Virus record (IMG/VR): IMGVR_UViG_3300028840_003815
Location: 1-61,424 of that record
Source: a virus
Length of the DNA: 61,424 bases
Reading direction: 5' to 3' (one strand)
Shown piece after piece: positions 15,243 to 22,457 of this stretch (position 1 is the stretch's first letter; each line of letters begins with the position of its first letter). Below the pieces are notes generated by a model, which saw only the letters and a list, made by a program, of their open reading frames with translations, was not told the DNA's origin and made no database searches. Position numbers and translations under genes: made by a program.

Positions 15243-15533
15243 ATGACAGATGAATCAAAATGCACTTGTAATGATGAATTTATAACAACTCCATGTCCTA
15301 TCCATTCAGAAGAAAAATTAGGATATGGCAATAAGGATATTATCATTTCTGATGAACATTTAAAGATAAATCGCTTAGATACGTTTGTGGGATATAAATT
15401 TTTTTGTCCTGTATGCGGAATGGACTCTATTATGGAGTTTTTTAATTATTGCCCTAATTGCGGAAGTCATGTTATTGTGCGTTCTAAAATAGTAACTGAG
15501 GCCATTCGTAAATCTCAAAAAGGAGTTGAATAA
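15243..15533 (+). CDS. Zinc-ribbon small protein
   Basis: A 96-aa protein with an N-terminal CTC...C cluster (SKCTCNDEFITTPCPIH) and a C-terminal zinc ribbon (FFCPVCGMDSIM, YCPNCGSH). Its stop overlaps the next start (TAATG). Function unknown. Confidence 0.65.
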   Translation: MTDESKCTCNDEFITTPCPIHSEEKLGYGNKDIIISDEHLKINRLDTFVGYKFFCPVCGMDSIMEFFNYCPNCGSHVIVRSKIVTEAIRKSQKGVE

Positions 15534-16015
15534 TGAAAGATTCCACATTTAAAACATACAATAATGTATACAATCAGATGTTTAAGACAAAGCAGCAATA
15601 CTTGGCGCTGGCTCTGGCCTTTGATGCTGAATATTTACACGGATTCCATGATTTTGCTATGAATGAGAGTCGGGAGCGCTGGGATTATTCAGAAATGATA
15701 AGAGAACATGTTGCATTGTTCAGGCGTAAAATCCATATAACTGATTTGCCGGCCCCTGTTCAGGATTTCCCGGAAATGTCGCCGAAACAAGTTTTGGAGA
15801 TCGGATTAAAATATGATAATGCAGTCTTGAGCGCTATCAACACAGCGATTGAAGCTGTCGAAACTGGGGAAATTACATTTATGACAAAGTTGCGGGATAT
15901 TATGCAGTATCAAGTCAATGAAGTTCATGATTGTATTGCAAAGCTTGGTTTTCAGGGAGGGGATTTGTATACAGTCGATGAGGCATTAATAACCAAGTTT
16001 GGCGGATATGATTAG
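15533..16015 (+). CDS. Ferritin-like four-helix protein, ligands not conserved
   Basis: A 160-aa helical protein. The order of segments recalls ferritin: a first helix (YNQMFKTKQQYLALALAFDA), a second (MNESRERWDYSEMIREHVAL), a LPAPVQDF loop, then KYDNAVLSAINTAIEAVETG and QYQVNEVHDCIAKL. Bacterial ferritins have ILPAP-type loops and ITxxIN and EQVEEE helices at these places. The expected diiron ligands (Glu in helix A, ExxH in helix B) are not clearly present, so it may be a non-catalytic or degenerate relative. Confidence in the fold is moderate to low. Confidence 0.5.
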   Translation: MKDSTFKTYNNVYNQMFKTKQQYLALALAFDAEYLHGFHDFAMNESRERWDYSEMIREHVALFRRKIHITDLPAPVQDFPEMSPKQVLEIGLKYDNAVLSAINTAIEAVETGEITFMTKLRDIMQYQVNEVHDCIAKLGFQGGDLYTVDEALITKFGGYD

Positions 16016-16023
16016 AACAAAAA

Positions 16024-16051
16024 GTAAGGCCGGGCGTATTCCCGGCCTTAC
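16024..16051. terminator. Bidirectional terminator
   Basis: GTAAGGCCGGG and CCCGGCCTTAC form an 11-bp stem with a six-base loop between convergent genes; the following T-run is weak. Confidence 0.62.
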
Positions 16052-16053
16052 TT

Positions 16054-16248
16054 TCATAGTTTCCAGGTTGGGTTATCCTTTAAAATCAAGTCCAATATAT
16101 ATTTAGAAATATTAGGCTTATTTTTTTTTAATCTTTCTTTTATCCTTTTCGGCAGGCTAATCTGTTGCTGAGTTCTTTTTAAATGTGTGGGCTTTGTCTG
16201 TACTCCGGCCTTGCGGCCTGCCCCTTTACGCTTACCGCCACGAGCCAT
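16054..16248 (-). CDS. Small basic RHH-like DNA-binding protein
   Basis: A 64-aa protein starting MARGGKRKGAGRKAG, the GGKRxGAGRK motif common to small phage and plasmid DNA-binding proteins. QQISLPKRIKERLKK then NISKYILDLIL completes a ribbon-helix-helix layout. Probably a regulator. Confidence 0.65.
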   Translation of the reverse strand: MARGGKRKGAGRKAGVQTKPTHLKRTQQQISLPKRIKERLKKNKPNISKYILDLILKDNPTWKL

Positions 16249-16268
16249 GATTTTCTCCTTTTTGTTTT

Positions 16269-16288
16269 AGCCCGACCGGAGCCGGGCT
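16269..16288 (-). repeat. Intergenic hairpin repeat, copy B
   Basis: AGCCCG and CGGGCT pair around the same loop as copy A (14817-14838). It lies just upstream of the ribosome site of the gene at 16054-16248. Confidence 0.55.
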
Positions 16289-16307
16289 TAGTGATGAAAC
16301 ATTGATT

Positions 16308-16751
16308 TTACAGAATTATCTTTTTAATTCCAAGATATGATAAATCGTTATTGACAGTTATGCCGGTTTTTTCGTTCCGACATTTGAAAAAATCTGGTTT
16401 TTTTTCAGCTTTTTCATAAAAAATTTTTGCTGACTGCTTCCCAATGAGTTTTTGGGAATAATCTACATCTTCGACCATTTTTGTGCTACCTATTAAGGCA
16501 GCGCTTTTATCTCTTACTTTATAGCTTTTCCGATATCCTGGAAAAAATGATAGATGTTTATCGCATTTATCTGTAACAGGCATAGATATTTTTTCTGTAT
16601 ATATCTTCCCGCAAAAAGAGCAGCTATCGAATTTATTCGCTTCTCTTGTTTCAAGATATTCAAGCCCTGAGATATTCGAATCGATATTACAGTTTTCACA
16701 TGCGAAGGTGGCTCCGAACCACCCTTTTTTATAAATATTTATTTTAGCCAT
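16308..16751 (-). CDS. Zinc-binding unknown protein
   Basis: A 147-aa basic protein with two CxxC knuckles (FACENCNID, DSCSFCGKIY) near residues 17-48 and a further Cys at FKCRNEK. The rest is Lys-rich. It is the first gene behind promoter copy 3. Function unknown. Confidence 0.62.
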   Translation of the reverse strand: MAKINIYKKGWFGATFACENCNIDSNISGLEYLETREANKFDSCSFCGKIYTEKISMPVTDKCDKHLSFFPGYRKSYKVRDKSAALIGSTKMVEDVDYSQKLIGKQSAKIFYEKAEKKPDFFKCRNEKTGITVNNDLSYLGIKKIIL

Positions 16752-16765
16752 TTTTTTCTCCTATT

Positions 16766-16815
16766 GAATTGGTTAATGATGAATCCTTTTTATAGGAACT
16801 TTGAAACATTGTCAA
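16766..16815 (-). promoter_or_regulatory. Repeated early promoter unit (copy 3)
   Basis: Minus-strand TTGACA, TATAAAAA 15-17 bp downstream, then CATTAACCAATTC (16766-16778). Nearly identical to copy 2 over 80 bases. Confidence 0.68.
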
Positions 16816-16837
16816 CAGCTTTTTTCAAGAAAAATAC

Positions 16838-16872
16838 AAAAAAGCCTATTATTTTTATAACAGGCTTTTTTT
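16838..16872 (-). terminator. Terminator between minus-strand units
   Basis: GCCTaTTAT and ATAAcAGGC pair with one mismatch and are flanked by A/T-runs, giving a U-run on the minus-strand transcript. It ends the transcript of the gene at 16897 just before the next promoter. Confidence 0.65.
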
Positions 16873-16896
16873 ATTACTTAATCAGTATCTTTTTTT

Positions 16897-17094
16897 TTAG
16901 GCTCCACCTTCAACTGAAAAAGCAATTTTAGAAATTGGAAATATATTTAAAGGCCCCCAGTCAATTTCTTCAATGGTATCCCCTAATTTTTCAGCAACCA
17001 GTTTCATTGCTTCATTTTTATTCTCAGCGATTGCAAATGCTAATCCTGAACTACAATCAGGGCTATACTCATCCCATACAAATAATTTAAGCAT
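16897..17094 (-). CDS. Small repeat-family protein, member 4
   Basis: A 65-aa protein. KLFVWDEYSPDCSSGLAFAI then AENKNEAMKLVAEKLG keeps the strand-AEN-helix pattern of the 11.3-11.8 kb family. It is the last gene before a terminator. Function unknown. Confidence 0.58.
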   Translation of the reverse strand: MLKLFVWDEYSPDCSSGLAFAIAENKNEAMKLVAEKLGDTIEEIDWGPLNIFPISKIAFSVEGGA

Positions 17095-17095
17095 A

Positions 17096-17332
17096 TCATT
17101 TTGTCTCCTGTTCTGTCCGGCTATCGAATAAAATCACTGGCGCAAAAGGATCGTTAATTTTTTTGTATTCTGCTAATAACTTTTTTAATTCAGGAAAAGA
17201 TTCAATACAAAATGGTAACGCTCTGCTTTCACCAAAACCTAAATTTTCTATACATGTAACAATTTCATCAAGCAATTTGCTTTTATCTTCAAGCTTTTTG
17301 ATTATTTCATCTGTTATTAATTCATGAACCAT
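17096..17332 (-). CDS. Small unknown acidic protein
   Basis: A 78-aa helical protein (IIKKLEDKSKLLDEIVTCIE), one base from the next gene. No domain recognised. Confidence 0.55.
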   Translation of the reverse strand: MVHELITDEIIKKLEDKSKLLDEIVTCIENLGFGESRALPFCIESFPELKKLLAEYKKINDPFAPVILFDSRTEQETK

Positions 17333-17386
17333 TTTCCAAAACCTGTTTTCTTTCCGGCTATCGATGCAATAGCCAGAATTTATTAA

Positions 17387-17611
17387 TTAATAGATAAATC
17401 GAGAAAGAAACCATCCCTTTTTAGTATGGGGATTCTTTCTATTTGTTCCAAGCCTGTGTCCGACATGCCACTTCCCACAAAAATTGCAATGATAAACAGT
17501 GAGATTATCATTGCATCTCATGTTCATGAGAGCTTTTTTTGCAGCATAAAATGTGTCATGCTTTACTTTATTGCTGCATGTTTTCCGCCTCAACAGCCTT
17601 TTACTTGTCAT
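17387..17611 (-). CDS. Small zinc-knuckle basic protein
   Basis: A 74-aa basic protein with VYHCNFCGKWHVGHRLG, a C-x2-C-x3-H-x3-H-like metal site, near residues 39-56. It overlaps the stop of the upstream gene. Nucleic acid binding is likely but unproven. Confidence 0.62.
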   Translation of the reverse strand: MTSKRLLRRKTCSNKVKHDTFYAAKKALMNMRCNDNLTVYHCNFCGKWHVGHRLGTNRKNPHTKKGWFLSRFIY

Positions 17612-17862
17612 TTTGATTCTCCCTTACTGTACCGGCTTGAGATTTCCCATGCTGAGAATAAATCAAGCTGTTTTTGAGGATTAAACTTAACAGCGCTCAA
17701 ATGAGTGTGAATCGTTTCTAAGTCTTTTTGCATAGCTTCAATAATCTCTTGTTGTTCTTTGACCTTGTAGACGATTTCACGGGCTTTAAAGCCTATCCTT
17801 TGCTGATATAAATGGGACTCACAGCCTGAGAAAAACTCTTTTCTTTTGGGCAGACTTATCAT
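17608..17862 (-). CDS. Small helical unknown protein
   Basis: An 84-aa protein with a coiled-coil centre (REIVYKVKEQQEIIEAMQKD) in a tight operon with overlapping ends. Function unknown. Confidence 0.58.
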   Translation of the reverse strand: MISLPKRKEFFSGCESHLYQQRIGFKAREIVYKVKEQQEIIEAMQKDLETIHTHLSAVKFNPQKQLDLFSAWEISSRYSKGESK

Positions 17863-18242
17863 TTTTTAAACTCCTCAATATCTTTGTATAATTCGTTAAT
17901 AAATTCTTTCCTGTCTTCTACATCCCATTCCCAAAAGAAATCATATTTCCGGGAATAACAGCGATCTTTATCATGGGTTGTCTTTGCGAAAATCTTCCAT
18001 AAGTCTTTCTTTTTCATTTCAAAAAACTCCTGTTTCACTTCATTGAAAAGTTGTTTTTCAAATGTTCTGAATTGGTTATGTCTCATATCAAGCTGGTCTT
18101 CCAGGTCATCTAAATCAACATCTTTGAAGTGTTTTTTATTAAAATAGATTTCTTCAATGTCTGCTGTAAGTCTCTTGATTTCCTTTATGATATAATCTCT
18201 TGCTGATTTTTTGAAGGCTCTGGAGAACTGGGCTTTGTCCAT
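17859..18242 (-). CDS. Unknown helical charged protein
   Basis: A 127-aa highly charged, helical protein (YIIKEIKRLTADIEEIYFNK, DLDDLEDQLDMRHNQFRTFE). Overlaps the next gene by four bases. Function unknown. Confidence 0.6.
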   Translation of the reverse strand: MDKAQFSRAFKKSARDYIIKEIKRLTADIEEIYFNKKHFKDVDLDDLEDQLDMRHNQFRTFEKQLFNEVKQEFFEMKKKDLWKIFAKTTHDKDRCYSRKYDFFWEWDVEDRKEFINELYKDIEEFKK

Positions 18243-18254
18243 GTCTTTTCCTTC

Positions 18255-18458
18255 CTAAATTAAATCAAGCGCTGTGAAATAAATTTTTGATTTCAAATCA
18301 TTAAATTCATTTAAAATCATGTCAATAATTTCATCTTCTTCAAATTCTTCTGCCAATTCTTCATGGAAAAGAGTTGAATCAATAAGTCGAATTTCGGATA
18401 ACAGTCGCTTTAAAGCCTTTGCTTTAACTATTTTTTTTATCTCATTGTCTATACTCAT
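18255..18458 (-). CDS. Small unknown acidic helical protein
   Basis: A 67-aa protein (ALKRLLSEIRLIDSTLFHEE, then LAEEFEEDEIIDMILN), with AGGAAGGGAAAAG before the start. No domain recognised. Confidence 0.57.
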   Translation of the reverse strand: MSIDNEIKKIVKAKALKRLLSEIRLIDSTLFHEELAEEFEEDEIIDMILNEFNDLKSKIYFTALDLI

Positions 18459-18478
18459 GTCTTTTCCCTTCCTGTTTA

Positions 18479-18498
18479 AGCCGGGATACTTCCCGGCT
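18479..18498 (-). other. Intergenic hairpin
   Basis: AGCCGGG and CCCGGCT pair around a six-base loop between two minus-strand genes. It belongs to the same positional class as the repeated hairpins but has a different loop. Confidence 0.5.
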
Positions 18499-18511
18499 AT
18501 GTGGTTAAAAT

Positions 18512-19072
18512 TTATGACGAAATTGAATCGATATAGCTAATTTCATCATAATCGAAAATCAAATCCGCTAAATTCTCTGGTATCTTTGAGTTTTCAAATT
18601 GGATTACAATAGAGTCAAACACATTTTGATCTTTAAATTTATGCAGATGTTCTAAGATTTCTGCTTTTGTTCCGGTAAAACTTTTACCAGAATAAAAGCA
18701 AACAAACAGTTGTTCGTGATATGGAATACATGAACTTAATGCCCATGTTTTTTCTTTTATTTTATTTGGAATGATGACATTAATACGTTTCGAGTCAATA
18801 ATATTTGTAACAAGTCCAATTGCCCCTGAGTGCTTGTTTTTAACAATTGAACCAAGTCGAATTTTGTTGACATTGTAAGCCATTAGCGTGGGGCTGTTGT
18901 TATCGTAACCGCCAATTGATACAAATTCGATATTGTTCCAAATATCGAATTTTCTCTTGAACTTCTTACCTTTTTTATCTGTAAATATTATAAATTTTTT
19001 AGTGCGACCTGTTACTGTAAACGTTTCTGCATCTGATTTATACCCTCTGCATACATGGAATCTTCTAATCAT
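18512..19072 (-). CDS. Unknown protein (186 aa)
   Basis: The N-terminal half is beta-rich with basic turns (RTKKFIIFTDKKGKKFKRKF) and a possible second small barrel (LGSIVKNKHSGAIGLVTNII). The C-terminal third is acidic. No cysteine cluster or known motif is seen. It is flanked by intergenic hairpins on both sides. Confidence 0.58.
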   Translation of the reverse strand: MIRRFHVCRGYKSDAETFTVTGRTKKFIIFTDKKGKKFKRKFDIWNNIEFVSIGGYDNNSPTLMAYNVNKIRLGSIVKNKHSGAIGLVTNIIDSKRINVIIPNKIKEKTWALSSCIPYHEQLFVCFYSGKSFTGTKAEILEHLHKFKDQNVFDSIVIQFENSKIPENLADLIFDYDEISYIDSISS

Positions 19073-19089
19073 TTCTTTCTCCTTTGTTT

Positions 19090-19111
19090 AAGCCCGGCCG
19101 GAGCCGAGCTT
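19090..19111 (-). repeat. Intergenic hairpin repeat, copy C (variant)
   Basis: Same position and length as copy A but with two base changes; one A-C mismatch weakens the AAGC...GCTT stem. Confidence 0.5.
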
Positions 19112-19120
19112 GGGATGGTG

Positions 19121-19402
19121 TTATGGATAACAAATTGGAATATTATACCTAATCTCTCTAAATTTTTCCAGGGCTTCTTGCTCTTCTATCGCATCGCCAC
19201 TTAGAGAATTATTCTTGCTTCGATAGCAGCAGGTGTTCCCATTAAATGCAATAAAGAATATGTAACAATCTGAATCGTTTTCATACCAAGGAGCTTCTAC
19301 TGAAAACATTTTCTTGCTTGATTTTTTCATTCCATCCTCAATTGAGGATATGTTAGCTTGAAAACCTTTCCCCATTGTTCCGTTATAAATCCACGCTTTC
19401 AT
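19121..19402 (-). CDS. Unknown small protein
   Basis: A 93-aa protein (MKAWIYNGTMGKGFQANISS, DSDCYIFFIAFNGNTCCYRS). Behind it is hairpin copy C and before it copy D. Function unknown. Confidence 0.57.
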   Translation of the reverse strand: MKAWIYNGTMGKGFQANISSIEDGMKKSSKKMFSVEAPWYENDSDCYIFFIAFNGNTCCYRSKNNSLSGDAIEEQEALEKFREIRYNIPICYP

Positions 19403-19419
19403 GATTCCCCCCTTTATTT

Positions 19420-19441
19420 AAGCCCGACCGGAGCCGGGCTT
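19420..19441 (-). repeat. Intergenic hairpin repeat, copy D
   Basis: Identical to copy A: AAGCCCG and CGGGCTT around ACCGGAGC, just upstream of the ribosome site of the gene at 19121-19402. Confidence 0.6.
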
Positions 19442-19446
19442 GAGTT

Positions 19447-19878
19447 TCAATAATCTAATTTAATCCCCCCCAATACAGATGCAAGAGCAAGGAAGTCAAT
19501 TGTTTCAGATGTTTTTAATATCTCAATTGCCCTTTCCTTTAATATTTCTTGTATCTCACGCCCCCCCTCATACCACCCAGGGATGGGTTTTAACCATTCC
19601 AATGCAGCGATATTAAAATAGTCGCTTTGGATGCCTTTGTTATATCCCCCATTTCTGAGAGACTCTAAACAGATGTTTTTCAGTTCTTCTGGAAAACATG
19701 AACGTTCTCCGCCAAATTTTTTTCTCAATTGTGTTGCCGGGTCTTTTATATATGTTGCGTTTTCGTTTAAAATTATTTTTATTGAGAAACCTTCTGTTAC
19801 AGTCCCAGAAATCCATGCGTAAATGCACGGTGTCGATTCCAATGTTATCCGGATTTTAATTCTTTCATTCATAATCAT
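19447..19878 (-). CDS. Unknown protein (143 aa)
   Basis: Starts MIMNERIKIRITLESTP; a second Met two codons on is also possible. Mixed alpha/beta with a Trp/Pro/Gly turn (LKPIPGWYEGG) and a C-terminal helix. Between hairpin copies D and E. Function unknown. Confidence 0.57.
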   Translation of the reverse strand: MIMNERIKIRITLESTPCIYAWISGTVTEGFSIKIILNENATYIKDPATQLRKKFGGERSCFPEELKNICLESLRNGGYNKGIQSDYFNIAALEWLKPIPGWYEGGREIQEILKERAIEILKTSETIDFLALASVLGGIKLDY

Positions 19879-19896
19879 AAAAATTCCCCTTTATTT

Positions 19897-19918
19897 AAGC
19901 CCGACCGGAGCCGGGCTT
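19897..19918 (-). repeat. Intergenic hairpin repeat, copy E
   Basis: Identical to copies A and D. Confidence 0.6.
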
Positions 19919-19926
19919 GATTAATG

Positions 19927-20307
19927 TTAGTATTCGCCCTCAATCTCTGATTCAATGGCACTTACCCAGTCAGAGATGCTTTCTTCCCGGTGCTGGGCAT
20001 TGACTTCTTCTATAAAGTCCTCTTCTGAGGACCATTTATCATCTTCAGCGATGTCTGTATCCCCATCGCCCTTGATGTTCCATTCTAAGGAATCAGTCGC
20101 AATTATCCCCAATCCAATGAAGTATTCTCCGATTTGTGGCCGGTAGGCGTTCCCTGGGGGAGTTCCTACTGAGATTTCAATTCCCTTTGTTTCAGAGTCA
20201 TAAAAGACTCTGGCTGTTGGTTCGAGATCATCTTTGCATGACTCAACGATTACGAAATTTGTATCTTTAAGTGCTGCTTCCAGTGCTGCTTTAATTTTTT
20301 CTCTCAT
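19927..20307 (-). CDS. Unknown acidic protein (126 aa)
   Basis: N-terminal helix (REKIKAALEAALKDTNFVIV), central Gly/Pro-rich strands (VGTPPGNAYRPQIGEYFIG), strongly acidic C-terminus (SSEEDFIEEVN). It is the first gene behind promoter copy 4. The acidity recalls DNA mimics, but nothing else supports that. Confidence 0.6.
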   Translation of the reverse strand: MREKIKAALEAALKDTNFVIVESCKDDLEPTARVFYDSETKGIEISVGTPPGNAYRPQIGEYFIGLGIIATDSLEWNIKGDGDTDIAEDDKWSSEEDFIEEVNAQHREESISDWVSAIESEIEGEY

Positions 20308-20324
20308 AATTTTTTCTCCATGTT

Positions 20325-20371
20325 GAATTGGTTAATGATTCTCTTTTATAGGATTCAGGTTAGTCTGTCAA
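20325..20371 (-). promoter_or_regulatory. Repeated early promoter unit (copy 4)
   Basis: Minus-strand TTGACA, TATAAAAG 15 bp downstream, then CATTAACCAATTC (20325-20337). The -35 box overlaps the A+T palindrome 20367-20407. Confidence 0.68.
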
Positions 20372-20407
20372 GAAAATAATTAGTAATTTATAATTTATTT
20401 TCTTGAC
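20367..20407. repeat. A+T palindrome (copy 2)
   Basis: GTCAAGAAAATAATT ... ATTTATTTTCTTGAC. Arms are inverted repeats; the left arm overlaps a promoter -35 box. Same sequence family as 10991-11034 and 22423-22457. Confidence 0.52.
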
Positions 20408-20418
20408 TATCTGATTTA

Positions 20419-20799
20419 TTAGATAAATTTGACTAACAGATATTTATACCCGTCAATCTCAATCACCCCTTCATGTACTTCTTCAGAAGTCAATGACCAG
20501 TCTCCCCTGCTCATGATTGCCCGGCCTTTTTGGGCTTCAGATACGATAAAGCTCTTTAAGTCTTCCATGTTGATTCCTTTCAAGTGTTTATACAATGTTG
20601 AAATTTCCAAAAAAGAAAAATCTTTTTTTGCCTGATTGTAAGCATCAACAATGGTTTCTCTGTTTGGTGTTGTCTTCACCTGGATTACTTTGTTTCCGTT
20701 CCATGTCTCTATATTGCCATTTATAATTACTGTGAAATTAATTTCATCGACATCAATAACTTTTCCGATTTTTTTGGTTTCTGTATTCATAACTTTCAT
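20419..20799 (-). CDS. Unknown protein (126 aa)
   Basis: The start at 20799 has GGGAGAAAACA before it; a longer reading to 20865 would cover the promoter. N-terminal beta strands (KKIGKVIDVDEINFTVIING) and a C-terminal segment (AIMSRGDWSLTSEEVHEGVI). First gene behind promoter copy 5. Function unknown. Confidence 0.6.
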   Translation of the reverse strand: MKVMNTETKKIGKVIDVDEINFTVIINGNIETWNGNKVIQVKTTPNRETIVDAYNQAKKDFSFLEISTLYKHLKGINMEDLKSFIVSEAQKGRAIMSRGDWSLTSEEVHEGVIEIDGYKYLLVKFI

Positions 20800-20814
20800 T
20801 GTTTTCTCCCTGTT

Positions 20815-20865
20815 GAATTGGTTAATGTTAAGTAAGGTTATATATGAAAGTTGAAACATTGTCAA
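20815..20865 (-). promoter_or_regulatory. Repeated early promoter unit (copy 5)
   Basis: Minus-strand TTGACA, 17 bp, TATAAC, then CATTAACCAATTC (20815-20827). Confidence 0.68.
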
Positions 20866-20908
20866 TAACTTTTTTCAAAAAGAATATAAAAATGTAAAAG
20901 ATTTTTTA

Positions 20909-20932
20909 TTGACCGGCTTTTATGCCGGTCAA
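20909..20932 (-). terminator. Hairpin at end of the 471-aa gene
   Basis: TTGACCGGC and GCCGGTCAA pair around a six-base loop, with a U-run on the minus strand, 12 bases after the gene's stop. Confidence 0.62.
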
Positions 20933-20943
20933 CTTTAGGTTAT

Positions 20944-22359
20944 TCATAGTAGCAAAAATTTCAATTCTTTTTTACAACGCCTGATGTTTGCAGCGTTGTT
21001 TGCCAACTCATATGCCGGAAAGCCTTCATATAGTCGGGCTTCAGAGAAGGACTTGACTTGATTTTCAGTCAATCCCAATTCAGCAATAGCCGCTCGTTTC
21101 TCATCTGATGAGATTGGTTTTCTGCAAATTTTGTTTACAGACTTTAAGAATTGCTGTCTTTCCTCCATTGCAGCAATTTTGTCTTGCATTTTAGGTATTG
21201 CATCCGGGTCATCTGATGATATTGACAGATTAGACCGGGCGTTCACGGTCTTAGAATCGTAGATAATATGGCTGCCTTCACTATACGGAATCACTTCAGC
21301 AGACTTCCTGTCCGCTTCATAAAGTTCTGATGACATGTCAGCGGCTTCAACTGATTTCAGTTTAAAATAATCAGCTTTGTCAGATTGTCTCTGTTCATAT
21401 TTATTAAGTTCCATCAAGCCTGCATTTGTCTTGATTGTCAGGGGTGCTGGATTTTCTTCTATCAATGAAGATACCGCTTCTTGCTGTTCATCTGTCAGGC
21501 TGCCAACCAGTTCTTTGTATGTTTCAAGAATTTCCGTTTCTGATTCATTGATTTCCGGTTCTGCGGTGGATGTTTCAGGCGGTACGTTTAAGCTGTTTAT
21601 TTCAGAAATTATCAAATCAGGATTATCATTAAGAAATTGTATACGTTCCGAGGTGTCCATTTGCTCAAACTGCCATAATGTTTCACATGTATACTCAATC
21701 GGAAACATATCTGTATCAATTTCGTAAACGCCGTCTATTATGCTAACGCCGTTATTGTCGGTTTTTGCTGTCTTATATCTCAAAATGTCATTTTTTGAGA
21801 TATTGTGATAATTCAGATCGTTAAAATTTTGACCGAAACTTGTAAACTCAAGAGTAAACTCCCCTGGTTTCCAATATCCTATTATATCAGGTTCACCGTC
21901 CAGTTTGACTGCGATAAAATGCCTTTGTTCATTCCCACCGATTATAAAGTTATATCCTGGAAATCTGTTTTCAATGAGATTGAGAGCATGACTGCCAATA
22001 ATTGTGATTTCAGTTTCATGCGGTTTTGACTCAATAATCATGGGGGGGTAAAAATTTTCCAGTTCAGGAGTTTCAATGATTTCTGTTGTTTCTTCTGTTA
22101 TTTCTTCTGTCATCCAGTCTGGTTTTAAAACTTTTGTGTCGGTAGCGAAAAGTACAGGACACATTGAATAATGACCTGCTGGAAAACAATATTCAGCATC
22201 ATCTCTATCCTTATGAATTTTCACTCTTTTTTCTTCGCCTCGTTCATTCTGTAATGTTACGAAACATTTAGTCGTTTTTATTACTGTGTATTTAAAAATA
22301 CAATTGTGATCGCAAGCTGAACTGGTAAAGTATGTTTTTCCGATTTCAAATTTTGTCAT
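20944..22359 (-). CDS. Large unknown protein (471 aa)
   Basis: The largest unrecognised early gene. N-terminus reads GKTYFTSSACDHNCIFKYTV with HNC and Cys residues, a small barrel-like region. The centre (EITIIGSHALNLIENRFPGY, FIIGGNEQRHFIAVKLDGEP, PGEFTLEFTSFGQNFNDLNY) is beta-rich. A Glu/Thr/Pro-rich linker leads to a helical C-terminus (LTDEQQEAVSSLIEENPAPL, KMQDKIAAMEERQQFLKSVN). No enzyme motif was identified. Driven by promoter copy 6. Confidence 0.65.
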   Translation of the reverse strand: MTKFEIGKTYFTSSACDHNCIFKYTVIKTTKCFVTLQNERGEEKRVKIHKDRDDAEYCFPAGHYSMCPVLFATDTKVLKPDWMTEEITEETTEIIETPELENFYPPMIIESKPHETEITIIGSHALNLIENRFPGYNFIIGGNEQRHFIAVKLDGEPDIIGYWKPGEFTLEFTSFGQNFNDLNYHNISKNDILRYKTAKTDNNGVSIIDGVYEIDTDMFPIEYTCETLWQFEQMDTSERIQFLNDNPDLIISEINSLNVPPETSTAEPEINESETEILETYKELVGSLTDEQQEAVSSLIEENPAPLTIKTNAGLMELNKYEQRQSDKADYFKLKSVEAADMSSELYEADRKSAEVIPYSEGSHIIYDSKTVNARSNLSISSDDPDAIPKMQDKIAAMEERQQFLKSVNKICRKPISSDEKRAAIAELGLTENQVKSFSEARLYEGFPAYELANNAANIRRCKKELKFLLL

Positions 22360-22376
22360 GATTGTTTTCTCCTTGT

Positions 22377-22427
22377 GAATTGGTTAATGTTGAGTAAGGT
22401 TATATAGGATTCAGTTTAATCTGTCAA
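22377..22427 (-). promoter_or_regulatory. Repeated early promoter unit (copy 6)
   Basis: Minus-strand TTGACA, 17 bp, TATAAC, then CATTAACCAATTC (22377-22389). Confidence 0.68.
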
Positions 22428-22457
22428 GAAAATAATTAGTAATTTATAATTTATTTT
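22423..22457. repeat. A+T palindrome (copy 3, partial)
   Basis: Same left arm and centre as 20367-20407 but the right arm ends in TTTGTTTGAG instead of TTTCTTGAC. It overlaps the 3' end of the next gene and the -35 box of promoter copy 6. Confidence 0.48.
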
